From Actinernus sp. WN-2022 (taxonomy: Eukaryota > Cnidaria > Anthozoa > Actiniaria > Actinernidae): 64,000 nt of DNA. The stretch is from assembly GCA_030867875.1 (NCBI GenBank), contig JAOWCC010001593.1, positions 1 to 64,000 of the forward strand. Direction: 5' to 3'. A program made the position numbers and the translations under genes. Positions 33,347-43,583 of this stretch are shown piece after piece. Position 1 is the stretch's first letter. Every line of letters starts with the position of its first letter. Under the pieces are notes generated by a model. The model worked only from the letters and a program-made list of their open reading frames with translations, made no database searches and was not told the origin of the DNA.

Positions 33347-35394
33347 TCAAAGACTGTATTCTATAGGCTCAGTGTGGATTCCATCTGGGAGTACTCGTCT
33401 TTTGTCGTAGTAAGCTGAAAGCCCAAGTTTATGTTGTGTATAAGTGGCCATACCTTCCGGTAGTAAGCGGAATCCTCGATTTTGTGCTTTGTCGATACTA
33501 CCACATAAGGCTTCATTGAATCGATCCCACGTAACATCGTTATGCCTCTTCGACATCCCTTTGGTAGAATATTTGCGAGTAGCTTCTCCATCGACATACC
33601 AAGCTTTAGAACATAGTGCAATAGCGCGTTGTCCTTCGAGTTCAAGTTTGAATAGTCCTGGTGTGCGACCACTCCATTCGTCCCAAGCTAACCAATCATT
33701 TCTATGGATTGCGAAATCCTCTCACATTTCTGATCGTACTACTTCGTCAATGCTGTTTCCCGAAATTGCAATGTACGCGCTATCAGTATCCATCTGTATG
33801 TATTCGAAATCCTCTCTAGCGATATACTTGTCAAGGAAGTCGTAGTAGAATTCGAGCATACGAAGCTTGGCGAGTTGATATACAGCGATACCTACTTGGA
33901 AAGGTCGTTTGATTTGGATCTGATTCTTTCTACTCTCGAGTTCATATGCGTCACCAATTTCCTCTAAATCTGAAAACCAAACACTACGCAACGCTTTGTC
34001 AACGACCTTCTCATCCTTGGTATAGGTGACATTTGTTTGGCGCCCCAAATCTTCGATCAACTTTCCATAAGCGCTATTTCCAAGTAACTTGAATACATCT
34101 GCAAGTAGAGCTTTACTTTTGTCTACATCTCCTGTCCTTCGTGCTTCGGTGACTTGATCTACAAACCATTCAAATACTTTTTTGGGTTCGTAGTCTATTG
34201 TGCGATAGACCGCAGTTATAATCGCTCCATGATCAAGATACCAACGTAGTAGAGGAGCATAGAGTAACAACTTTTTTCCGGCGAGACATCCAACTAACTT
34301 ATTGATATTAGATCTCTTTCGACCAGTCTTCTCAAGGTAAGATAACATTTCTGATGGGATTGCTTCATCTGGAATTTCTCGATTGTAGAAGAAGGGTGGC
34401 ATCTCCTCGAATTTCTTCCATTTACTTTTAGGTATCTCGATATCTACCTCTGCATATCCAAACCACGTTCCATTACGTAGACGTTCGACAAGTCCTTCGA
34501 CGGCTGTATCAGGGTCTTTATAGTGTACGACTTTTTCTTTCCCACAAGGCATTTCGAGTGCCATAGTAGAAAGATATAGGGCGTTGGCATCGTATCCAAG
34601 AATCTTTCGACATTTTTTGGTACCACCTTGATGACTACGAATCTTAGTTATTCCTGCTTCATGACGTCTAGTGAATATTATACTTGGGCCACCAACGATA
34701 GCGCTTTTTAGCATATGATAAGCCTCTTCATTTGGTGCAAACAACTCAGCGCCACGTTCTACACTACCTCGAAGAAGAAACTGTAGTGAGACTCCTGGAA
34801 TAGATACTGCGTCTTTTAGTATGTCTACACCTTTTTCGTGATAGAAATTACCCATCTTTTCGAGCGCCTCTATAAATGGAATTACATCCAAGTTGTTATA
34901 GTATCGTAGCCAGTCTGCAAATATCTTCATTCCCTTATCGTGGAAGGTACGTTTACAATCGTCGAACTCTTCCCTAGATAATAGGTGTTGCCCTTTTAGC
35001 TTCGATCCCCAATCTTGATAATCTGGCAATCCGATGTGTTCCAATTTGTCTGGAGAATCAAACCACTCGTATGGGAAGAAACTCTTTTGCAACTCACATC
35101 CGTATGCAGTGATCCAACGTTCATAGGAAGTACTTGGTCCAAGATAATTCATCACATCGAGGAAACGAAATTCTGGGGTTAAGAGAAACATAGTGGTATT
35201 CGCTTTCTTTGCCACTCTGACCTTCTTACATGTGTCAGCAATAGATTCTACGAAGTAGTTCCTGATCAAATTCAAATCATATCGACCGGAGCTGAATCCT
35301 AATACGGGAACTTGATTTGTCCATTCATTGATTTTCATTTGTTGTTCTTTCGGTAGGGTGTCGAAAGAGAATTCAGGTGTCTTAGGACAAAACT
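33347..35394 (-). pseudogene. Family B DNA polymerase, exonuclease II/III and polymerase core
   Basis: This is the 3' part of a large polymerase gene. From 35,394 the frame carries ExoII (GFSSGRYDLNLI), ExoIII (YYNNLDVIPFIEAL), polymerase motif A as ILGYDANALYLSTM, motif B as KLLGNSAYGKL and motif C as YIQMDTDSAYIAI, with the catalytic Asp of A and both Asp of C present. One in-frame TGA at 33,722-33,724, just after VVRSEM, interrupts it. The frame then runs on with WLAWDEWSGRTPGLFKLELE and KYSTKGMSKRHNDVTWDRF to the true stop at 33,347. These motifs place it with viral/organellar and transposon PolB (DNA_pol_B_2), many of which are protein-primed. Its job would be to replicate the element. 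The TGA, an upstream LINE tail and a 5.9-kb insertion make this copy inactive. Confidence 0.88.
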
Positions 35395-35515
35395 GTTAAC
35401 AACAACAAGCTTTATTTGTACCCTATGAAAAAGAAAATACAATTTAAAAATTACAATATTTGACATAATTAGGGTACTGGCTGCCGGAAATAACCATATG
35501 GGCTAGAAATATCAG
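35395..35515 (-). mobile_element. Short LINE/SINE 3'-tail insertion in the polymerase gene
   Basis: On the minus strand the insert ends GGGTACAAATAAAGCTTGTTG followed by TTG repeats, a typical non-LTR 3' end. It separates the ExoI and ExoII regions, which are otherwise contiguous in polymerases. No clear target duplication was found. Confidence 0.65.
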
Positions 35516-35832
35516 GCAGCCTGTTCGATGACAACTTCTTGGATTACTTTTGCTCTTCGTTGAAGTTCTTCGATAAAGGCGTCTATGAGTTCTTTTGGAT
35601 CGAATCGACAGATAAAAGTTGGTGTTCGATTGTATGTGTCGGCGATTGATACTGATATAGGAACATGTACGTTTTCGATGGTTAAACGGTCAGTTGGTTG
35701 TCTTCCTTTCGTCGTATCTAGATAGGCTTCGAAATCATATACTATCGCATGTGGATAAGCGGTTTGTACCGGAGTTGGAATTAGTTCGTTGGTCTTCTTC
35801 GTCGAGCATTCCCAAGCCTCCACCACTGTATA
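35512..35832 (-). pseudogene. Family B DNA polymerase, ExoI segment
   Basis: About 107 codons with VEAWECSTKKTNE at the start, then the ExoI box IVYDFEAYLD, in which Asp and Glu are the metal ligands of the 3'-5' proofreading exonuclease. VHVPISVSIADTYN follows. There is no start codon of its own: it opens at the border of the nested transposon and closes at the LINE tail, so it is an internal slice of the polymerase gene. Confidence 0.85.
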
Positions 35833-36480
35833 TTATAGTCCAGTCATCCTATGATTTTTTTATGGTCAATCTCAAACAAATTGCAACAGAATATTTCTCA
35901 CCGCCAAATGATAGATAGTGGTCCACTTAGTAACATACTAAAAATCCCCCAAAATTCGCGTGGTGGAACATGCTCAAATTTGGCATTACGTGTTTCGAGC
36001 TATCACCACAGGGTACCCGCGTCGAGCAAAATAACATTTTAATACAAATGCTCATTTTAAACAAATTGCAACATAATTTTTCTCACCGCCAAATGATAGA
36101 TAGTGGTCCACTTAGTATCATACTAATAATTCCCCAAAATTCGCGTGGTGAAACATGCTCAAATTTGGCATTACATGATTTCGAGCTATTACCACAGGCT
36201 ACCCGCGTCGAGAAAAGTCATGGCTCAAGTAAAAAACTATTAAAATGTTTTTTTTTTCCTTTAAAGGCAATCAACCAAGCAAAACAAATATCTATGCAGA
36301 TAAAACAATGTTGTAAATTGAATTATGAAATAAAATGGATTTGAACAGACCCAGGCTCCCACATATATATATACAAGGAACGCCTGGCGGTTTTCGTGTC
36401 ACTGCATCCTCTGTAAGTTTAATGCTGAAGTTCTCGATGATTGCACTGACTTTTTTATCCTGAATACTTGTAATAGGGTC

Positions 36481-38917
36481 ATGTCTTGGAAAAAAGGTAG
36501 GTTTAAAATACTTTGTTTTTTCTTGATGTATCTTATTAACGGGAATCGTGTATCGATTTCTTCATACATCGCGTGCGCCGGGCGATATTACGACTCACGT
36601 GTTGATGTAACAGGTGCATCGCCAGAAATTCGAGACCTGGTATTTCGCAATACATTTATCAGTCGACGGTCTGCCACGCCCCGATTTTTCTGGAAAGAAC
36701 ACTGCTTCTTTTGCGGCCAACACGCTAAGTATGATGGTCGAAAAAGAGGATATGATGTTATTCCTGTACGAACAAAGGACTTTCAAGATTCCATAAACGA
36801 AACCTGCAAAGCAAGAAACGATGAATGGGCAGAAACAGTCCGAGGTAGACTAGAGTATGCACAGGACCTACATGCTGCAGATGCAGTATATCACCAAGCA
36901 TGTAGCGTTCACTTTCGTACCGGAAAGCAGGTCCCAAGAAAACTTGGCAGCGATGCAACCTCTGATACAGGCTCAAAGCGGCTAAAGCGGAGACGGCCTA
37001 TGGACACGGCAAAATGCACAGCGTTCTTCAAAGTAGTACAGTTCCTTGAAGAGAGTGACGAGGAACAAATCACAATCATTGATCTTACTAACAAGATGCA
37101 GGAGTACCTCGAGGGAACTGGGGAACAACCATATAGTGTTGTGTATATGAAAGCAAAATTGCGAGAACATTTTAGGGGGAAAATAGTGACAACGACTGTG
37201 AGGAAACAAAGCGTCGTGACTTTCCAGAGGACAGCGGCATCGATAATAAACGAATTCTATAAGTAGCCAAAGATAGATGATTATGAAGTAGAGAAAGCAA
37301 GGATTGTTGAGACGGCAACAAAACTAATCAAGACTGATATCAAGAATTTAGATGTTTCAAGTATGATTGCCCATCGAGTGAGGAAATGTCTTCCATTGAC
37401 CAGGCTTTGGAGTTCATTCCTAAGTTACTTCAACACTTTTTGAAGCATATTTTTGTTGGCAAGGACATCAGCTTAAAACTTGCCGCAATCGGAGCCAAGT
37501 TTAGCGAAGGCAATGTTCAGGTGGATCCGCAACTATTATTTCAGAGACTGAGTTTCGTTGCGACAGGAGGACGGTACGAAAACTCCCAATCGTTTTTCAA
37601 GTTCGAAATGTGCAGTTACCCACCAGCTTTATTCGATTCCTCGCTTCTTCCACGGCAAGCTAACAAGGCTGTATTGGCAGACGCAATTTGGACCCGTACG
37701 AAGAATGACCAGACGGCTGGGCCTACATGCAGGAAATGTTTACTATGTTCTTGATGGTGGTGCACTGCTTCATCGCGTTCCGTGGCCAAATGGCCTTACA
37801 TACAGTGATATTCTCTCACTCTATGTACAGTACGTGACCCGCAGATACGACAAAGTTACAGTAGTCTTTGATGGATACGAGGACGGCCCATCCACAAAGG
37901 ATTGCGCGCATCAGAGAAGAACAGGCACCTCTAGTCCGACAGTGAACTTTGATTGTAACATGGTCCTGAAGCTGAAGAAGGAGGAATTCCTGGGGAATAC
38001 GGCGAACAAACAACGGTTCATAAATCTACTTGGGGAGAAACTGCAGCTATCAGGGTGCAATACTATCCACACTGCAGGAGACGCAGACCTATCGATCGTC
38101 CAAGCCGAAATTAAGTCTGCCAGAACAATCACTACTTTTCTGGTTGGAGATGACACGGACCTACTAGTCCTACTTTGTCATCACGCAGAGATAAATGCAC
38201 GCGATCTGTTTTTTCATTCCTCAGCCAAAGCAAAGATCGACGACTAGAAGGATTTGGAATATCAAGAAAACCAAGTCTGCACTGGGCTTGGATACATGCG
38301 CAAATATTTTATTTCCGGACGCAGTTCTTGGATGTGACACGACTTCGAGATTACATGGCATTGGTAAAGGAGTAGCGCTCAAGAAAATCACGACGGATGC
38401 ACTATTTCACGAGCAAGGTGAAGTTTTCAATCGTCGAGCTGTTACAAAGGATGATATCATTCTAGCGGGAGAGAAAGCCTTCGTTTGTCTGTACAATGGC
38501 AGGTCTGGTGAAACTCTAGATTCATTAAGATATATCAGATTTTGCCAAAAGATCGCAACAGGAACCACCTTTGTGCAGTGTGAATGTCTTCCACCAACAT
38601 CTGCAGCCGCTGCTTATCACAGTCTAAGGGTGTACCACCAGGTGCAGCAGTGGAAAGGTGTAGCGCTTCAGCCACAAGCCTGGGGATGGAGGTTAGCGGA
38701 CGGAAAGCTGCTTCCAATAAGAACTGACCTGCCAGCAGTTCATGAGTCGCTTTTAGAGGTTATCAGGTGTAACTGTAGATCTGAATGCAACACGCAGAGA
38801 TGTTCATGCAAGAAACATGGGCTGGACTGCTCAGCTGCATGTGGTGTATGCAGAGGGCAAAGTTGTGCGAATTCGGTTGCGCCAGACCTAACCGAACATG
38901 GCGAAAACGATGACTAA
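36481..38917 (+). pseudogene. CXC-domain / PIN-FEN-like nuclease gene of the nested transposon
   Basis: Read with shifts, one long protein emerges. The N-terminal zinc motif is HCFFCGQHAKYDGR, then DLHAADAVYHQACSVHFRTG. A basic RLKRRRPMD follows, then QVDPQLLFQRLS and LFDSSLLPRQANKAVLADAI. The nuclease part reads VTVVFDGYEDGPSTKD, AGDADLSIVQ, VGDDTDLLVLL and LGCDTTSRLHGIGKG, with acidic clusters and a helix-hairpin element like PIN/FEN1 nucleases. The C-terminal cysteine-rich CXC (Tesmin/TSO1-type) domain is CNCRSECNTQRCSCKKHGLD followed by CSAACGVCRGQSC. A TAG at 37,264 and frameshifts near 37,390, 37,690 and 38,245 break it. Genes with this layout are frequent in cnidarians. I infer, without proof, that it mobilises the element by DNA cleavage. 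Confidence 0.7.
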
Positions 38918-38929
38918 ACAGATCGACAT

Positions 38930-39453
38930 GTCTTGTATCAGTAGAGACTCACAAATATCAATATGAAATAACGCTGACCATGAAACGACACAAGCCTGTG
39001 ACTAAATTAGTCATATATATCAATCTGTCACATAATGGCCGGTACCATAAGGGAGGTAGAGGGGGGCAGTTGCCCTCCCAAGAAAGATATATAGTGCAAA
39101 AGTTTAAGTCAGTTGTGTTTCCTTGAAAATCATGAAAGAGTCTATTGCTAATCGATAATGATGAAAAGCATAGTGAAAACACTATGGGATCTCCACTAGC
39201 CTTTGAGTTCTAATATTCATAACAAAGCTTTAATTGTCATGGTCTGTATCAGAGCTCAATAAAGTCTAGAAATCTATACTCTTCTTCTGGAGTTGAACGC
39301 AGACCTGACCCGCGGGCTCCAAGGGATAACTGAATTCTTGAAGCGTTGCATTTTCTTTCACAAAATCAGTCAACTATGTATTTATTTTATATAGAAACAC
39401 GTGATTGTTTGTTAGTAAGAATATTTGAGCCTTTTCAAATAGGAACACCATGT
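38930..39453. other. 3' flank of the CXC gene, no feature
   Basis: AT-rich sequence between the CXC stop codon and the foldback. An AATAAAG at about 39,258 could serve as a poly(A) signal. Confidence 0.4.
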
Positions 39454-39457
39454 TTAA

Positions 39458-41392
39458 GGTGGCCCGCGGCTATTTATTTTGGCAACGGGGGTCTTTTTAA
39501 ATTGCGTTTTTGAACAGCTAAACATTATCCGATTTCCGAGATTTTTTGAACTTTTAATAAAGAATCCTCGAATGTTATAAAAAGTATAATTAGAAAGTGA
39601 TTAACAGAGAATTGCTGAAGATATAAGCGATTTTCGAAAACGTTGTTTTTTAGGAAAGAGCGTATATTTCAAAACCCAAAAGATGGATTTGTTCCATTTT
39701 ACTTTCAACGAGTGCCCAACCTCCAAGGTCTGTGACAGGCAAGTTTCAGGTTAATCGGCACCATACAAGTTTCTCAGCAAACGGCTGATCAATTTTAACC
39801 TTAAAATGTTATGCTCAGGCATCTGGTTCAACTGCCGGAGAAATATTACAGTAATAATTAAATCGTACATACCATATGGAAGTTCAATACCACTTGAAAC
39901 TTCTGTGCCAAAGTCAAGAAGATCGGAAAACTGCAACTAACGTTATGCAGCGAACGAAGTAAGATAGGTTATTGCTGAATATTTGCGAAAGTCGAGAAAT
40001 TTGTATTCTTTCGGCATAAAAAAAATCACTAGTTTGTTTTTCTTAAGTTTCTAATATGACTTACAGTAGCATATTTTAAAGTACCTTACCGAGTTTCAGC
40101 GCGCTTTGACCATACGCTTTTGAGAAATAAAGGCTGTAAACTTCAGCTTTTTTGAGACTTCTAAAATGTAAATGCTTGGAAAACCCCTCATGTTAGCTAA
40201 TTTATTCAATGGGTTTGTTTTGAATTTCCGCACGGGTTCTGCCACTTGGGAATCGCGAGGCAAGGAATAATTAAAATTAATGTTGAAATTAAAATGAGGA
40301 TTAATTTTGCAAGTTTGTAATAATAGTCCAGGCTGAGTAATGTTTTGGTGCCAAGGAGTATCAGAGCCGGTATCAAAAGCATAATACTGCTTTTTATTCA
40401 TTTTTTTTCTCGACGGTACGGATCTTTTTTAACTTTTATTTTGAATAACTGTCCCTTATTTAAAACGAACACCATTTTAGCCAGGATTTGCGTGTTAGTT
40501 GTCACACTTGCATGGGTTACTGCACACTGTCGCATGAATTACAATGTAATCCTAATTTTAATTTCAACATTAATTTTAATTATTCCTTGCCTCTCGATTC
40601 CCAAGTGGCAGAACCCGTGCGGAAATTCAAAACAAACCCATTGAATAAATTAGCTAACATGAGGGGTTTTCCAAGCATTTAGATTTTAGAAGTCTCACAC
40701 AAGCTGAAGTTTACAGTCTTTATTTCTCAAAAGCGTATGGTCAAAGCGCGCTGAAACTCGGTAAGGTACTTTAAAATATGCTACTGTAAGTCATATTAGA
40801 AACTTAAGAAAAACAAACTAGTGATTTTTTTTATGCCGAAAGAATACAAATTTCTCGACTTTCGCAAATATTCAGCAATAACCTATCTTACTTCGTTCGC
40901 CGCATAACGTTAGTTGCAGTTTTCCGATCTTCTTGACTTTGGCACAGAAGTTTCAAGTGGTATTGAACTTCCATATGGTATGTACGATTTAATTATTACT
41001 GTAATATTTCTCCGGCAGTTGAACCAGATGCCTGAGCATAACATTTTAAGGTTAAAATTGATCAGCCGTTTGCTGAGAAACTTGTATGGTGCCGATTAAC
41101 CTGAAACTTGCCTGTCACATACCTTGGAGGTTGGGCACTCATTGAAAGTAAAATGGAACAAATCCATCTTTTGGGTTTTGAAATATACGCTCTTTCCTAA
41201 AAAACAACGTTTTCGAATATCTCTTATATCTTCAGCAATTCTCTGTTAATCACTTTCTGATTGTACTTTTTATAACATTCGAGGATTCTTTATTAAAAGT
41301 TCAAAAAATGTCGGGAATCGGAAAATGTTTAGCTGTTCAAAAACGCAATTTAAAAAGACCCCCGTTGCCAAAATAAATAGCCGCGGGCCACC
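39458..41392. mobile_element. 1.9-kb foldback element with TTAA target duplication
   Basis: TTAA at 39,454-39,457 and 41,393-41,396 flanks ends GGTGGCCCGCGGCTATTTAT and its complement. The arms are about 850 bp each (39,458-about 40,310 and about 40,545-41,392) and nearly identical in reverse complement: the same 61-codon frame appears once on each strand. The loop is about 235 bp. A TTAA duplication is characteristic of piggyBac-type and some other cut-and-paste transposases. No gene is present, so it is non-autonomous. Confidence 0.9.
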
Positions 41393-41779
41393 TTAATAGC
41401 ATTTTTATTAAAATGTTATTTTTCTCGACGCGGGTACCCTGTGGTGATAGCTCGAAATCTTGAGCATGTTCCAACACGCGAATTTTGGGGGATTATTAGT
41501 ATGTTACTAAGTGGACCACTATCTATCATTTGGCGATGAGAAAAATTATTTTGCAATTTGTTTAAAATGAGCATTTGTATTAAAATGTTATTTTTCTAGA
41601 CGCGGGTACCCTGTGGTGATAGCTCGAAACACGTAATGCCAAATTTGAGCATGTTCCACCACGCGGATTTCGGGGGATTTTTAGTATGTTACTAAGTGGA
41701 CCACTATCTATCATTTGGCGGTGAGAAAAATTCTGTTGCAATTTGTTTGAGATTGAACCGTAGGATGACTGGACTATAT

Positions 41780-42861
41780 CCGGCCAATCGTAGCTTTGAT
41801 GTTCTTGCACAAGTTTTACGATATAAATTCTTACCCCATGATTTGTCTTTCGTACATTTTGGGCATCCGTGAAAGTAGCACCCATGGAATTGAAAGATTG
41901 TTTTGGAAATAGGTTCATAGCCATCGACGAGGGCTCCTTCGATCCAATGTTCTCCACCATGACCACAAGCTGCGTGGTGAATATGTCGTTCGATTCTTTC
42001 CGATTCGCGTTTCAACCAACGTAAGGCTTTCTTACTCGCACGACACACTGGCCAGAATGCTTTTTCGAATGCAGATTGTGGGGCTGTGATTTTTTCTCCT
42101 AAACAAACTATCTTCGTTTCGCCACGACTACAACGATCTGCATGACGTTGGAGATTCGAGGCTTTCGTGAATCGTTGTTTGCAATCATTACAGATATAGA
42201 GATCTCCGAGTTGCCAAACTTTCTTGATATAGAAGGCGTGTCCCTCATATATCCCAATCGTCGTCATATGTTTGTAGTGAGCTGCATGTCGTGTCAGATG
42301 CCAAGCTTCATCCTTCGTAGGTTCATACACGCAAATACCTATCCCAAAGTGCAATTCGATCTTATCCAACTGGTCTAGTGAAGTTTTGGGAGTATCTCGT
42401 ATAGGCGCTACCAATTGATAGAACTCTTGAGCTAATTGTCGAGCCGCGGTATTGCACTTGTCTACGCGAGATCCTTTGTGTATAGCAAGGCATCGCCAAA
42501 GGCATAGATTGTCGTCGTATTTGTCGATGGAAAACATTCCTTTTTTCTGTCTATAAAGCCATTGTGGTAATGGACCGGTTCCCAACAAAGGTTGACGATC
42601 GATTACGACTTTGACATCCACATGGATCCAACGTACAAATACCCACTGAGTGTCGGGTCGCGCTATGTTATCGGGATTCAATCTGGCAATCTCCTTGTCG
42701 TTTATCCATTCCGCCGCATCGCCTAGAATATTTATCCATGGAGATCCTGAACCTGTCTTGGAAAATAGCATTACACGACCATCCTTGACGTTGCGAATGC
42801 GGTAGACATAGCTATAGCGTAGATAGAAACTAGTTTCGACGTTTGCAGTCAATTTCTCCAT
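41780..42861 (-). pseudogene. Polymerase gene N-terminal region (C2HC finger, Vsr-like nuclease module)
   Basis: The ATG at 42861 opens about 360 codons that end in the nested transposon's terminus. Visible parts: a segment with DDNLCLWRCLAIHKGS and later GHAFYIKKV (Cys and His spaced like OTU/papain-like proteases; tentative). A C2HC zinc finger follows (YICNDCKQRFTKASNLQRHA, then DRC). Then EHWIEGALVDGYEPISKTIF and QFHGCYFHGCPKC, resembling the Vsr/restriction-endonuclease-like module that precedes PolB in several eukaryotic transposons. The last element codons, LRLAGY, flow into VEAWEC of the ExoI segment across the insertion. With the other two segments the intact polymerase would have been about 1,150 residues. 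The promoter-like sequence CATATATAGG lies 5 nt before the ATG. Confidence 0.75.
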
Positions 42862-42912
42862 GATCCTATATATGTGTCAAATCTCCCGATACACCTTTGA
42901 AAAATCGCCACC
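42862..42912 (-). promoter_or_regulatory. Promoter-like block of the polymerase gene
   Basis: On the minus strand TTTTTCAAAGGTGTATCGGG is followed by AGATTTGACACATATATAGG and the ATG 5 nt further. The layout (TTTTCA..AAG, GAGA, then ATATA) resembles the other genes of the element, with a weaker match. It overlaps the 3' end of the gene upstream. Confidence 0.4.
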
Positions 42913-43361
42913 TAATCGTGCGTCTGCCTTTTTCTTCTCCCTCAAGCATACCATCTCTCTCATCGAGAATAGTATTTGCCTCTCGAATGATACTGCGTGA
43001 TAATGGTTCACTGCGAGGATTTTGTCGGAGTCGCCGTCCTATTCGTCGTATATGTGGTACCCGCATTTGAGGATTAGCTTTCATCTGGTCTGCAACAATT
43101 TTAGCACGTAGACTTGCTGCTGCATCTTCCCTACGTTGTTTGCGTTCTCGCGCACGTTGGGCACGTTTGTGTGGATTTTCTGGATCTCCTCGAAGAGCTG
43201 GAAATCTATCCATTTCGATGTGCCTTCCATACCTATTTCGTTCTTCATCAACCAAAGCTGAATCTATTGCATGAATGAGTTCGTGTTTGCGTAACTTATA
43301 GAACTGAGCCACGAAGTCCAAACTGTTTTGCCCTCCTGCGTAGTTCTTGGAGGGTAACCAT
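42866..43361 (-). pseudogene. Small basic SAP/Rho-N-like protein, frameshifted
   Basis: The likely ATG is at 43361, about 18 nt after a TATAAG box. It starts MVTLQELRRRAKQFGLRG, the first helix-turn of a SAP/Rho-N-type fold. That frame stops, and the continuing helix KLRKHELIHAIDSA is found in the overlapping frame, so a single frameshift lies near 43,310. The rest to 42,866 is very basic and helical (AQRARERKQRREDAAASLRA; PHIRRIGRRLRQNPRSEPLS). Such proteins often bind nucleic acid. Its place just upstream of the polymerase suggests a replication or packaging accessory, or even the primer protein that protein-primed polymerases need, but the last idea is speculation. The total would be about 165 residues. 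Confidence 0.55.
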
Positions 43362-43365
43362 TTTC

Positions 43366-43450
43366 CGTTGTCAATACTTATATGAGTGGTAGTCTCTAAA
43401 TGTTGTGTGACAGTCAATATCTCCTACATATCCCTGCTCTGTCAATACTT
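43366..43450 (-). repeat. Promoter-like tandem repeat, gene-proximal units
   Basis: It contains GTCAATACTTATATGAGTGG and the following TAGTCTCTAAATGTTGTGTG, one unit plus the first bases of the next. On the minus strand this reads CACACAACATTTAGAGACTA followed by CATATAAGTATTGAC, directly upstream of the SAP-like gene. The array is continued at 48,513-48,780 on the other side of the L1-like insertion. Confidence 0.75.
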
Positions 43451-43583
43451 TTTTTTTTTGTCTTTAACAACCTCTTTTTATTTTCTTTAATAAATTTTAC
43501 AAAATTACACATCTACTAACACTAAACTATACACAAAATAACTAAAATTATAAAACACTCAAATTTACGCTACGTTTTTCTAA

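Larger units (their letters stand above)
35834..41774 (+). mobile_element. 5.9-kb DNA transposon nested in the polymerase gene
   Basis: The ends are inverted: TATAGTCCAGTCATCCTA on the left, its complement on the right, then CAATCTCAAACAAATTGCAA. Each end has two direct copies of a block of about 170 bp (CTCACCGCCAAATGATAGAT ... GGGTACCCGCGTCGAG), giving composite TIRs of about 380 bp. The polymerase frame stops at one border and resumes at the other, and a TATAT duplication of uncertain length (1-5 bp) is consistent with that. The cargo is a CXC/PIN-nuclease gene on the plus strand and a 1.9-kb foldback. The transposon superfamily is not recognised. Confidence 0.8.

Noticed and set aside
39751..41099. 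Two identical 61-codon genes on opposite strands
   Set aside because: They are the two arms of the foldback element. The duplication reflects the hairpin, not gene copies.
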